A model generated the notes under the pieces. That model had not been told where the DNA came from. It saw nothing but the letters and a program-made list of their open reading frames with translations, and ran no database searches. Shown piece by piece: positions 33,225 through 41,799 of a stretch of 64,000 bases of DNA. The stretch's first letter is position 1. Every line of letters begins with the position of its first letter. A program made the translations under genes and the position numbers. Source of the DNA: Zoogloea sp. LCSB751 (GTDB lineage: Bacteria > Pseudomonadota > Gammaproteobacteria > Burkholderiales > Rhodocyclaceae); assembly GCF_002028455.1 (NCBI RefSeq), contig NZ_MWUM01000022.1, positions 1 through 64,000 of the forward strand, written 5' to 3'.

Positions 33225-34142
33225 GTGCAAAAAAGCCCAATCAATCCGGCCGCTTCCGCAGCCCTGCAGTGGGACGACGTGCGCCACTTCCTGGCCCTGG
33301 CCCGCAACGGCAGCCTGTCCGGCGCGGCACGCCGCCTCGCCGTCGAGCACAGCACGGTGGCGCGCCGCGTGGAAGCGCTGGAGCACGCCCTCGGCGTGCG
33401 CCTGTTCGACCGCCTGCCGCGAGGCTGGACACTGACGCCGGAAGGGGAAACCCTGGCCGAACAGGCCGGACGGATGGAAGACGAGGCGCTGGCCTTCTCG
33501 CGCCTGGCCCTGGGCGTAGGCACGCTGCAGGGCACGGTGCGCATTTCAGCACCGCCGGTGATCGCCAGCTATTTCCTGGGACCGCGCCTGCTGCCGCACC
33601 GGGAGGCCTGGCCCGGCATCACCCTGGACATCGTCGGGGAGAGCCGCGAGGCCAATCTGGCCCGTGGCGAGGCCGACCTGGCCGTGCGCCTGTCCCGCCC
33701 CAGCGCGGCCGGCCTGGTGGCGCGCCCCCTCGGCCAACTCGGTTACGGGCTCTACGCCGCTCCCGGCTACGCGGAGCGGCCGGCGGACGCCTGGCAGTTC
33801 CTGGGCTACGACGACAGCCTGCGCCAGGTGCCACAGCAGCAGTGGCTGGACGGGATTGCCGCCGGGCGCCGCTTCATCCTGCGCAGCAACGACCTCGCCA
33901 CGCTGCTGCACGGGGCCCGCGGCGGCCACGGCATCGCCGCGCTGCCCCATTTCCTGGGTGCCGGCGATCCGGCGCTGGCGCCGGTGGCCGCCGCCCCCTG
34001 CCCGACACTGCGCCCGATCTGGCTGGTCATGCATCCGGACGTGCGCCGCTCGCCGCGGGTGCGCACGGTTGCCGACGCGCTGCTGTCAGTCTTCAGCGAA
34101 GCGGCCGGCCTGCTCAGCGGCGAAACCGTCAGTGGAACCTGA
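33225..34142 (+). CDS. LysR-family transcriptional regulator
   Basis: A 305-residue regulator. The helix-turn-helix covers ~16-75 (WDDVRHFLALARNGSLSGAARRL, STVARRVEALEHALGVRLFDR in pieces). A short linker helix and a periplasmic-binding-like effector domain (~100-300, VRISAPPVIASYFL) follow. The start is a GTG at 33225 with no clear ribosome site; no other in-frame start leaves the DNA-binding domain whole. Probable regulator of the divergent quinone oxidoreductase through the dyad at 33199. Its 3' end overlaps the convergent HD phosphohydrolase gene by 57 bases. Confidence 0.85.
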   Translation: MQKSPINPAASAALQWDDVRHFLALARNGSLSGAARRLAVEHSTVARRVEALEHALGVRLFDRLPRGWTLTPEGETLAEQAGRMEDEALAFSRLALGVGTLQGTVRISAPPVIASYFLGPRLLPHREAWPGITLDIVGESREANLARGEADLAVRLSRPSAAGLVARPLGQLGYGLYAAPGYAERPADAWQFLGYDDSLRQVPQQQWLDGIAAGRRFILRSNDLATLLHGARGGHGIAALPHFLGAGDPALAPVAAAPCPTLRPIWLVMHPDVRRSPRVRTVADALLSVFSEAAGLLSGETVSGT

Positions 34143-34790
34143 CCCCCACTCGGCGACGAACACTCCCCGGAACTCACGCAGCCAGGCCACCCGCTGCTCC
34201 CCCAGGCGCCGGGCGGCGGCGGTGTTCATCAGCGCAGGCAAGGTAGCCAGCTTCACTTCGATGTGGTCGAGAGAGTAGGCCCGATCGTCCGCCGGCCGAC
34301 GCAGCGCGAGGGGATCGTCGGCGTGGGCCAGCGCCGACCCCATGCGGCCAGCGGTATAGAACATCCGCGCCAGCCCCACCGCACCAAGGGCGTCCATGCG
34401 GTCGGCGTCCTGCACGATCCGCGCCTCCAGGCTGCGCGGCGGAATGCCCGCCGAGAAGCTGTGGGCCTCGATGGCATGCGCCACCGCGTCGAGCCGCTCG
34501 ACAGGAAATCCCGCCTCCGCCAGCACGCCCCGGGCCTGCTGCGCCGCCAGCCGGGAAGCCTGACCGCGGCGGGGATCGTCCTTGGGCAGATTGACGAGAT
34601 CGTGCAGATAGCAGGCCGCCAGCACCACCAGCCCGTCGGCCTCTGGGTATTCGGTCAGCAACTGCTGCGCGACGCGCCACACCCGGTGCAGGTGCTGGAC
34701 ATCATGGGCGCCGTCACCATCGGCGGCGGCCGCGGCAACGGCGATCAGACGCGGGCGCCAGTGGGCAAGAAGGCTGAAGAAATCGGACAT
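34086..34790 (-). CDS. HD-domain phosphohydrolase (YedJ-like)
   Basis: A 234-residue cytosolic HD-superfamily protein. The metal-binding pattern is H...HD...D: AHDVQHLHRVWRVA, AACYLHDLVNLPK and VQDADRMDALGAVGLARMFYTAG. This layout matches the YedJ/YpgQ group, some members of which hydrolyse (d)NTPs to pyrophosphate and nucleotide. GAGG eight bases before ATG 34790 supports this start over the in-frame one at 34862. It reads away from the divergent TetR gene, so the operator at 34865-34898, only about 75 bases upstream of its start, may affect it too. Confidence 0.8.
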   Translation of the reverse strand: MSDFFSLLAHWRPRLIAVAAAAADGDGAHDVQHLHRVWRVAQQLLTEYPEADGLVVLAACYLHDLVNLPKDDPRRGQASRLAAQQARGVLAEAGFPVERLDAVAHAIEAHSFSAGIPPRSLEARIVQDADRMDALGAVGLARMFYTAGRMGSALAHADDPLALRRPADDRAYSLDHIEVKLATLPALMNTAAARRLGEQRVAWLREFRGVFVAEWGSGSTDGFAAEQAGRFAED

Positions 34791-34864
34791 GGGGCATACC
34801 TCGCGGTCGAAGGGCGGACAGAACTGCGAATGATCCACGAGTTCTCGCCGGCTTGCCGACAATA

Positions 34865-34898
34865 AGTGAACGACGTATATTTATTTACGACGTTCACT
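34865..34898. promoter_or_regulatory. TetR-type operator: 13-bp inverted repeat with 8-bp spacer
   Basis: AGTGAACGACGTA (34865-34877) and TACGACGTTCACT (34886-34898) form an inverted repeat matching at 12 of 13 positions around the AT-only spacer tatttatt. It lies 14 bases upstream of the TetR start codon and within the HD/TetR divergent gap, exactly where an autoregulatory TetR operator is expected. Confidence 0.8.
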
Positions 34899-34912
34899 AT
34901 CAAGCTATTACC

Positions 34913-35536
34913 ATGTCCTTGTCCCTACCCGCCGACGACGCCGGCCAGCCCGGCCGCCGCGAACGCAAACGCCAGCAGACCGCCGACCACCTGGCCGACA
35001 CCGCCTGGACCCTGTTCCAGAGCCACGGCTTCGACGCGGTGACGATGGAAGCCATCGCCGCCGCCGCCGACGTGGCCAAGGGCACCCTCTACAAACACTT
35101 CCCGGTCAAGGAGGCCCTGCTGCGCCACCGCTTCCACCGGGAACTGGCGGAAGCGCTGCCAGCACTGCTGGGCGAACTGTCGGCCCTGCCGACGGTGACC
35201 GAGCGCCTGCAGGGTTTCTTCCGGCACAGCGCCGAATGGTCCCTCGCCCATCGGGACTACCTGAAGGAATACGTACGCTACCGCCTCAGCGAAGTGGGCA
35301 CACCGGCCGAGCAGGAGCCGGGAAGGCACAGCGGGCTCGACGGCCTGTTCGCCAGCTTCATCGCCGCCGGCCAGGCCAGTGGCGAATATCGCCGCGGCAC
35401 TCACCCGGCGGTACTCGCCCGCTACCTGCAGTTCCTGTACCTGGCGGCCCTGCTGCGCTGGCTGCACGAACCGACGCTGGATCTGCAGGCCGAGTTCGGG
35501 ACCGTACTCGACGTCTTCCTCCACGGCATCGTCTGA
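34913..35536 (+). CDS. TetR/AcrR-family transcriptional repressor
   Basis: A 207-residue repressor. The TetR DNA-binding domain covers ~25-70 with the helix-turn-helix AVTMEAIAAAADVAKGTLYKHFPVKEALL (in pieces). The C-terminal all-helical ligand domain is of common type. ATG 34913 is chosen because the upstream frame runs through the operator. It ends four bases before the dikinase gene, so regulator and target form one operon under the palindrome at 34865-34898. The inducer is unknown; a xenobiotic or antibiotic would fit the downstream enzyme. Confidence 0.88.
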   Translation: MSLSLPADDAGQPGRRERKRQQTADHLADTAWTLFQSHGFDAVTMEAIAAAADVAKGTLYKHFPVKEALLRHRFHRELAEALPALLGELSALPTVTERLQGFFRHSAEWSLAHRDYLKEYVRYRLSEVGTPAEQEPGRHSGLDGLFASFIAAGQASGEYRRGTHPAVLARYLQFLYLAALLRWLHEPTLDLQAEFGTVLDVFLHGIV

Positions 35537-35540
35537 CACC

Positions 35541-38189
35541 ATGAACACCCTCCTCCTCCCCGACTGGTCGGCGGTCCTCGCCGCCGGCGCACCAACCGCC
35601 GGTGGCAAGGCCTGGACCCTGGCCCGGCTGGCCCGCTACGACTTTGCCATCCCGGCCGGCATGGTCGTGCCGGTCACCGCCTACCGCGCCTGGCTGACCG
35701 CCAGCGGGCTGGAGACGGCACTGCTCGAAGCCGCCGCCGGCCCCGAGGCAGGACGAACGACGGCCCTTGGGAAGCTGGGGCAACAGCTGCGCGCCACGCC
35801 CGTCGACGAACGCCTGGCCGACATCCTGCGCGTCGAACTGACCTGCCCGCCGTGGCGTGATGCACCGCTGGCCGTCCGCTCCTCGTCACCGCAGGAGGAT
35901 TCCGCCAGCGCGTCCTTCGCCGGCATCCACGCGTCCTGCCTCAACGTGCGCGGCAGCACCGCGCTGCTGGAAGCCCTGGTCCAGGTGTGGGCCTCGTTAT
36001 GGACACCGGCCGCCGTCGCCTATCGCCAGCGTTTCGGCATCGCCCAGGCCGAAGCGGCGATGGCGGTCCTGATCATGCCGCTGGTTCCCGCCATGGCCAG
36101 CGGTATCGGCTTCACCTGCGATCCGCGGGACGGGCGCGACGACCGGCTGGTCATCCACGCCAGCTGGGGGCTCGGCGAAAGCCTGGTCGGCGGACACACG
36201 ACGGGCGACGAGATCGTGCTGGCCGAAGATCCGCTGGACGACCATCTGACCCTCCTTGAATACACACCCGGCGACAAGCGCGTCGCCACGGTTCCGGCCG
36301 GCGGGCACGGCACCGCACGGGTCGCCACGACGCCGGACAAGGCCGGCGCCCCGGTACTCGACACGCCCCGTGCGCTGGCCCTCGGCGAGCAGCTGCGTCT
36401 GGCCGCCCAGGCCCTGGATTACGCCCGTGCCGCCTACGATTGCGAATGGGCCTGGGACGGCCAGCGCTTCTGGCTGCTGCAGGCCCGGCCGATCACCGCC
36501 ATGGGGCGCTGCACCTACCCGGAACTGGCCAACCAGCCCGACATCTGGTCCCGCGGCAATACCCGCGACGTGGTGCCCGCCCCCTTGTCTCCGGTGGACT
36601 GGGGCGCCTCGCGCCGGTTGGTCAACAACCTGCTGGAAGGCGGCTACCGGCTTGCCGGCTTTACGCTGCACCCGGGCGCCCAGCGCGCCGGGCTATTCCA
36701 CGGCCGCCTGTACCTGAACCTGTCGCTGATGCAGTGGGAAGGCTACGCCGCCTTCGCGGTCGCCCCCGCGGCAATGAACCGGCTGGTCGGTGGTCACCAG
36801 CCTGAGATCCACGTGCCGGCACTGGACCGGCAACAGCGCCTGCGCCGGATGCTGGGCATGCTGCGCTTCATGCGGAAAGCCGGCTCCCTGCGCCAGGCAG
36901 GCGAGACCGCCGCCACCGCACTGCTCGCCGACAGCCACCGCTGGCGCCACCAGCCACTGCCGGCGGACGACACCGGCCTGGCGGCCGAACTGCGTCGTCT
37001 GACCCGCCACGGCCGCGAGCAGCACGCGCTGCACTTCATGCAGGGCTCCGGCGGCGCAAGCCTGTCACTGCTGGTGGACCTGATCGACGCCCACCTGCCC
37101 GGCGAGGGCCACGCGCTGGCCTCGGCCCTGCTCGCCGGCGGTCCGCCGAGCGTGACGGCCCGGCAGAGCTATGAGCTGCACGCCCTGGCACGGCAGGCGA
37201 TGGCCGACCCCGTCGCCCGCGCCTGGCTGGATGCCCACCGCCGCGAAGGGGGCGACTGGCGCACGCTCCCCACCGACAATGCCTTCCGCCAGGCCTTCGC
37301 CGATTTCCTCGAACGCTACGGCCACCGCGGCGTTTATGAAACCTATCTGCGCAACCCGCGCTGGCGGGAATGCCCCGACTACCTGCTGGACAGCCTGCCC
37401 GGCCTGGCCGCCACCGACCTTGCCCAGCTACAGGCGCGCCAGGCCCGCTGCGTCGCCGACGCCACGGCGCGGGTCCGCGCGGCCCTGCCGTGGTGGAAAC
37501 GTGGCTTTTTCCGCAGCCTGCTGCGCTCGGCCAAGCAGGAAACCAACGGCCGCGAAGCGGCCCGCAGCGCCCTGATCGCCTGCACCGAACCCGCCCGGCG
37601 GGTACTGCTAGCGGTCGGCCAGCGCTGGCACGAGCGTGGCTGGGCAGGCGCAGCCGACGACGTCTTCCTGCTGATGCCGGCCGAAATCCTCGCCGTGCTC
37701 GACGGCCAGCGGCCAGGCACCTCACTTGGCCCACTGATCGAGGAGCGGAAAGGCCAGCTCGCCGCATGGGAAACGGACGATGTCCCCGACGTGATCCTCG
37801 ACGGCACGGCGGCCTGCAATATCGCGGCAACGGCCCCTGCTGCCGTCAATGGCGACAACATCTTCCACGGCGTGCCGGTCGGCAGCGGTCGGGCCGCCGG
37901 CCCGGTGCGCATCCTGCACTCACCGGAAGAAGGCCGGCGCCTGGAACACGGCGCCATCCTGGTCGTCCCGTCCACCGATCCGGCCTGGACTCCGCTGTTC
38001 CTCAAGGCCGGCGGACTGGTGATGGAAACCGGCGGCTTCCTGTCCCACGGTGCCATCGTGGCGCGGGAATTCGGCATCCCGGCGGTGGTGAACCTGCCCG
38101 GCATCCTGCAGATCCTGCGCGATGGGGAACACATCGAGGTGGACGGCGTGGCCGGTACCGTCCGGCGCGCGGCGGCTTTACCTAGCTGA
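35541..38189 (+). CDS. Rifampin phosphotransferase-like dikinase (ATP-grasp + C-terminal swivelling His domain)
   Basis: An 882-residue enzyme of the PEP synthase/pyruvate phosphate dikinase superfamily. The N-terminal ATP-grasp domain (~1-320) has RSSSPQEDSASASFAGIHAS near 112 and ends in DGQRFWLLQARPITA. A large middle domain (~330-780) is specific to the subgroup. The C-terminal swivelling domain carries the phospho-His loop METGGFLSHGAIVARE (His near 836). No PEP/pyruvate TIM barrel follows, so the order equals rifampin phosphotransferase (ATP, substrate, His domains), which inactivates rifamycins by phosphorylation. The real acceptor may be another compound. Co-transcribed with and probably repressed by the preceding TetR protein. 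Confidence 0.78.
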   Translation: MNTLLLPDWSAVLAAGAPTAGGKAWTLARLARYDFAIPAGMVVPVTAYRAWLTASGLETALLEAAAGPEAGRTTALGKLGQQLRATPVDERLADILRVELTCPPWRDAPLAVRSSSPQEDSASASFAGIHASCLNVRGSTALLEALVQVWASLWTPAAVAYRQRFGIAQAEAAMAVLIMPLVPAMASGIGFTCDPRDGRDDRLVIHASWGLGESLVGGHTTGDEIVLAEDPLDDHLTLLEYTPGDKRVATVPAGGHGTARVATTPDKAGAPVLDTPRALALGEQLRLAAQALDYARAAYDCEWAWDGQRFWLLQARPITAMGRCTYPELANQPDIWSRGNTRDVVPAPLSPVDWGASRRLVNNLLEGGYRLAGFTLHPGAQRAGLFHGRLYLNLSLMQWEGYAAFAVAPAAMNRLVGGHQPEIHVPALDRQQRLRRMLGMLRFMRKAGSLRQAGETAATALLADSHRWRHQPLPADDTGLAAELRRLTRHGREQHALHFMQGSGGASLSLLVDLIDAHLPGEGHALASALLAGGPPSVTARQSYELHALARQAMADPVARAWLDAHRREGGDWRTLPTDNAFRQAFADFLERYGHRGVYETYLRNPRWRECPDYLLDSLPGLAATDLAQLQARQARCVADATARVRAALPWWKRGFFRSLLRSAKQETNGREAARSALIACTEPARRVLLAVGQRWHERGWAGAADDVFLLMPAEILAVLDGQRPGTSLGPLIEERKGQLAAWETDDVPDVILDGTAACNIAATAPAAVNGDNIFHGVPVGSGRAAGPVRILHSPEEGRRLEHGAILVVPSTDPAWTPLFLKAGGLVMETGGFLSHGAIVAREFGIPAVVNLPGILQILRDGEHIEVDGVAGTVRRAAALPS

Positions 38190-38216
38190 AGCATCCCTTC
38201 CCCAGGAGATCAGTCG

Positions 38217-38255
38217 ATGAACATAAACGGGGATCTATCTGTTGCCGGTCACTAA
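38217..38255 (+). pseudogene. Strong start site with only 12 codons: possible beheaded gene at the island edge
   Basis: Twenty-seven bases after the dikinase stop there is an AGGAG (38204-38208) eight bases before an ATG at 38217. The frame reads only MNINGDLSVAGH before a TAA, and composition drops at the same place. The signal looks like the translation start of a third gene of the TetR-dikinase operon, cut off where the fecR end begins. The remainder was not identified elsewhere in the window. Confidence 0.35.
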
Positions 38256-39217
38256 GATACCTGTCCAGGCTCAATCAAGACCCAGAACCGAGTCCGACGA
38301 TTGACTCTCAGAGGCAAAGTCTGCACAAGGGCATCCAATGTCTTGTCTGTATCATCGAGTGAAAATCTGCCACTGACCCCGATTTGCGCGATTTCGGCTG
38401 ACACCGTAATGACGCCATTGAAATAGGGGCGCAGTTGGTCAACAACCTCGGAGAGGGGCTGGTTCTTGACTTCCAGCCAGCCATCCTGCCAGGCCGTCGT
38501 GTATTCGCGGGATGGCTGCTGACTCTCAATTGCCATGCTGTCGAATCCAAGCGACTGACCGGGCTCCAGCAATTGCCGCCCGCCCTTCACTTCAGCAAGC
38601 GCATTGATTGAGTCAAGCGTCGTCACGCGGGTCTTTTCCCTGCGTACATCAATCTGAATCCGTCCCGCGTCAAGCGATACGTGCCCATGGGGCGTCGACA
38701 AGACAAAAGGCAAGTTGGCATCCAATGCGATATCGGCCAACAGCTTTCCCTGGTCCACAAACAGGGAGCGAGACCTTGCACCGTCAAGCCTGATTGAGGT
38801 ACAGGCATTGAGCGTGATGACACTGCTGTCGACCAATTGAAACTGCTTCCTCTCACCGACTCCCGTCCAATAATCGCCCCCCCACGACTTTGGCATAAAG
38901 CCCAGTTCTGCAGCAATACGCTGGCCGAGCCACAGGGAAGACACAGCCAACGCCCCCCCACCCAGAAACCTGCGCCGTGAGGCAGACGGCGCCTTCAGCA
39001 GTCTGTCGACATCAACAGCGGGCATTCTGGTCTTTTGCGCCAGGGAGATTGCTCCCAAAGCAGATTCAAGTCGAAGCCACGCGGCCTGGTGCTGCGGATC
39101 GATACCCAGCCATTCCTGAAAAGCAGCCTGCTCATCCGGCCCCGCGTCCCCCGACTTGAGAGCTACAAACCACTTCACAGCTTCGTCTTCGACCGAAATC
39201 GAGTGCCCCATTTTCAT
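38252..39217 (-). CDS. FecR-family anti-sigma/transmembrane signal transducer
   Basis: A 321-residue inner-membrane regulator. The N-terminal cytosolic DUF4880-type region (~10-55, AVKWFVALKSGD, FQEWLGIDPQHQAAW) binds the sigma factor. A single membrane helix lies near 84-100 after SRRRF. The periplasmic FecR domain (~110-210) and a C-terminal secretin/STN-like domain (~255-320) receive the signal from the outer-membrane receptor. It overlaps fecI by ATGA. Its likely partner is the STN-containing TonB receptor at 48878-51625. Base composition is low for this genome. Confidence 0.88.
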   Translation of the reverse strand: MKMGHSISVEDEAVKWFVALKSGDAGPDEQAAFQEWLGIDPQHQAAWLRLESALGAISLAQKTRMPAVDVDRLLKAPSASRRRFLGGGALAVSSLWLGQRIAAELGFMPKSWGGDYWTGVGERKQFQLVDSSVITLNACTSIRLDGARSRSLFVDQGKLLADIALDANLPFVLSTPHGHVSLDAGRIQIDVRREKTRVTTLDSINALAEVKGGRQLLEPGQSLGFDSMAIESQQPSREYTTAWQDGWLEVKNQPLSEVVDQLRPYFNGVITVSAEIAQIGVSGRFSLDDTDKTLDALVQTLPLRVNRRTRFWVLIEPGQVS

Positions 39218-39723
39218 ATTTCCACGCTTGCCATGCAGCTCTTCAAGGCTTTTGTCATGTACTGCTTTACCATACTCACGGAAACGCCGAGACGCTCGGC
39301 AATTTCGGCATACGACAGGCCATCGATCTGACTCAAGAGGAAGGCCATCTTGGCTTTGCTCGAGAGCCCCTGGAGGACTCTGTCGATCTCCAGCAAGCTC
39401 GCAACAACTTGGGCGCGTTCCTCCGGAGAAGGATAAGTTGGTTCCGGCAACTGACTCAGCATCTCAAGGTAAGCCCGCTCAAGCTCACGACGACGCCAAC
39501 CATGAATAGCCAAACGCTTCGCGATGGTGCTCAAGAGCGCGCGCGGCTCCTTAATGCCTTCATGGGGAATTCGCAGCACTTGCGCAAAGGTCTCCGCCGC
39601 CAGATCTTCGGCATTCGCCGGGCACTCCACCTGCCTACGTACGTGACGCCGCAGCCAGAGGTAGTGCTCACGAAACATCCAATCGAAAAACTGCGTACGC
39701 GGGAGATTCTTTGGATCGCTCAT
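39214..39723 (-). CDS. FecI-type ECF sigma factor
   Basis: A 169-residue sigma-70 factor with region 2 (~10-75, FREHYLWLRRHVRR, ANAEDLAAETFAQVL) and region 4 (~110-165, GLSSKAKMAFLLSQIDGLSYAEIAERLGVSVSMVKQYM in pieces). It matches the FecI group that works with FecR and a TonB receptor. Overlap with fecR by ATGA couples the two. A 137-base AT-rich gap separates it from the FMN reductase gene upstream and may hold a separate promoter, so the regulators may not be read only as the tail of the long operon. Confidence 0.88.
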   Translation of the reverse strand: MSDPKNLPRTQFFDWMFREHYLWLRRHVRRQVECPANAEDLAAETFAQVLRIPHEGIKEPRALLSTIAKRLAIHGWRRRELERAYLEMLSQLPEPTYPSPEERAQVVASLLEIDRVLQGLSSKAKMAFLLSQIDGLSYAEIAERLGVSVSMVKQYMTKALKSCMASVEI

Positions 39724-39860
39724 TGCAGTACGGTCACAAAGCCATTAATTTCATTAGTATCAAGTGCCCGACAAGCGCTACAAACCAATAAATATCGGTT
39801 AGCAAATCACGATATGACAGCGCGCACTCAGTCAATGCCATGGCCGCGCCCGACCAACAG

Positions 39861-40400
39861 TTATGCACGCCCGGCCGTGGTGGAAAGCGCCTGCACAAGA
39901 TCACCGACACCCGCCTCAATACGCGCTTGAATCGTTTCAGTAAGCTCCAGATGTCCATCGACTAGGCGTGCCTGGGCCTCATCAACGAAAATACTCGCCA
40001 GTAAATGACGTGCCCCGAGACTGCAAAGCACGGGCTTTAATGCGTAGTCGAGCGCCAGGGCATGGACCAGACTTCCCCCAGTTGCTATTGGCAGAATGAT
40101 CTTGCCGTCCAGCCCTCCTTGAGGCAGGAGATCAAGGAACACCTTCAGCACGCCCGAATATGAAGCCTTATATATGGGGGTCCCAATAACGAGCGCACGG
40201 GCACAGTCAACTTGGTGCAAGGCCCTGCTAATGGACGGCTCATCCACCTTGCCCGCCAACAGGGCATCGGCAGGAAGTGCCCGAACTGCAATCCTCTCCA
40301 CAGGCTGCTGGCGCAGGCGAAGCATGTTTCCGACATGGCTTAGGACGTGCTGTGATCTGGATGTCTCGGCCGGGCTACCCGACACGGTCAGGATGGTCAT
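39861..40400 (-). CDS. NADPH-dependent FMN reductase (SsuE/MsuE type)
   Basis: A 179-residue flavodoxin-fold reductase: VSGSPAETSRSQHV phosphate loop, IGTPIYKASYSGVLKVFLDLLP and the ATGGSLVHALALDYALKPVL block typical of SsuE/MsuE. It supplies free reduced FMN to a partner two-component monooxygenase, here most likely the NtaA/DmoA-family enzyme at 47485-48840 in the same strand block. GGAG eight bases before the ATG; 19 bases after the MATE gene. Confidence 0.85.
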   Translation of the reverse strand: MTILTVSGSPAETSRSQHVLSHVGNMLRLRQQPVERIAVRALPADALLAGKVDEPSISRALHQVDCARALVIGTPIYKASYSGVLKVFLDLLPQGGLDGKIILPIATGGSLVHALALDYALKPVLCSLGARHLLASIFVDEAQARLVDGHLELTETIQARIEAGVGDLVQALSTTAGRA

Positions 40401-40419
40401 GTGCGTTTCTCCAAGGTGT

Positions 40420-41799
40420 TCAAATTACAGCTGACGAGCCTGCGCCTGCCTTCCGATTGGCGCTCCCGCGCAAGATCCATTTCGGAAACAGCGCCGCCAG
40501 AACCAACGCCCTGACGGCCATGAAAATGACAAAGCCGAGCCACAGACCGTGATTCCCGTAGGCAGTCACGAAATCGACGGTAACCCAACGAAAGGCCACT
40601 GCTGCTGCTGCCATCGAGATCAGCAGGCAGCTTGCGCGCGTCGCACCAATGAACACTCCGTCGAGAACGAAACTCCATACCGAGACAATGGGCAACACCG
40701 AAAGCCAGACGAGATAGATTTGCGCTTCCGTCCGCACCGCCAACAGGTCCGTGAGCATTGCCAGAATCGGGGCGCCACACAGCCCGACCAAGCCGGACAG
40801 ACACAGACAGGCCCCCACCCCATACATCAGCCCGGAAACTACGATCCGCACAAGTCTCGGCCGCTCTCCCGCACCCCAGGCTGCGCCTACCAGTGCCTGG
40901 GTAACATGGGCAAATCCATCGAGCGCATAGCCAAAAAACGTATTCATGTTGAGTAGCAGCCCATTGGCGGCAAATGCAACGCTCCCTTGGAGCGCACTGA
41001 GGCGGGAGAACTCGGCAAAGGTCAGAATCAATGCCAAAGTCCTTAAAAAAAGCAGGAAATGCAACCTCAGCAGGTGACCGATAGCTTCCAGCTCGAGCAA
41101 GGCACGCCAACTCGGCGGCCTGAGGCGAATCCCCAGCCCTGCCACAAGCCACATGGCCATCACGCTACCCGCGAGATCGGACAACGCGGCCGCCGTACCC
41201 AAAGCAGCGCTGCCGCCCCCGAAACCAAAGACCCAGACCACCGCGATGAGCGCGTTCGCACCGTTCGAGAACACTTGCAGTGCCAACGCAGCACGAACGG
41301 CCTGGCACCCTACCAATACGCCAAGGATGCACGCATTGGCCAATGCGAGAGGGAAGGACCACAGACGTGCCTGAAGGTAATGTTGCGCTTCGGCCAGCAC
41401 CGGACCGCGCCCACCGAGCCCCTCGAGTGCCAGAGGCATCAAGCCGGGACGCGCGGCCAGCACCAGCCCGCCAAACACACCGCACAGAATCAACACACGT
41501 GCAGCGATGAGGCCAATGGCCGGAAAATCCCGCGTCCCGAAGGCCTGCGCCACGAGACCGGTGGCAGTCATGCGCAGGAAGCCCAGGCCCCAGAACAGAA
41601 GGTTGAACAACAAGCCCCCCATCGTCACCCCCGCCAGCGCATCCGGATACCCGAGATGCCCCGCGATCGCCGCGTCGACCAAGGCCACGAGGGGCTGGGA
41701 CAAGTTCATGGCGATGGCCGGCACGACCAAACGGAAGAAAGGCCCCGCCGGCAATGGCTCCATATCCTTGCACCATCGCCATCCCGACCAACGTCTCAT
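40420..41799 (-). CDS. MATE-family (DinF-like) efflux transporter
   Basis: A 459-residue integral membrane protein with twelve predicted helices and the MATE repeat layout: RLVVPAIAMNLSQPLVALVDAAIAGHLG near the start (in pieces), and the repeat entry MNTFFGYALDGFAHVTQALVGAAWGAG in the second half. MATE proteins export cations or drugs using H+ or Na+. The first ATG overlaps the stop of the permease gene by one base; an internal ATG at 41763 (MEPLPAGPF) fits DinF alignments equally well. In this cluster it might export a product or the chelator skeleton left after oxidation. Confidence 0.83.
   Translation of the reverse strand: MRRWSGWRWCKDMEPLPAGPFFRLVVPAIAMNLSQPLVALVDAAIAGHLGYPDALAGVTMGGLLFNLLFWGLGFLRMTATGLVAQAFGTRDFPAIGLIAARVLILCGVFGGLVLAARPGLMPLALEGLGGRGPVLAEAQHYLQARLWSFPLALANACILGVLVGCQAVRAALALQVFSNGANALIAVVWVFGFGGGSAALGTAAALSDLAGSVMAMWLVAGLGIRLRPPSWRALLELEAIGHLLRLHFLLFLRTLALILTFAEFSRLSALQGSVAFAANGLLLNMNTFFGYALDGFAHVTQALVGAAWGAGERPRLVRIVVSGLMYGVGACLCLSGLVGLCGAPILAMLTDLLAVRTEAQIYLVWLSVLPIVSVWSFVLDGVFIGATRASCLLISMAAAAVAFRWVTVDFVTAYGNHGLWLGFVIFMAVRALVLAALFPKWILRGSANRKAGAGSSAVI

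Noticed and set aside
35541..38189. Naming the dikinase as PEP synthase (ppsA)
   Set aside because: The phospho-His domain is at the C-terminal end and no PEP/pyruvate-binding barrel follows, unlike PEP synthase.
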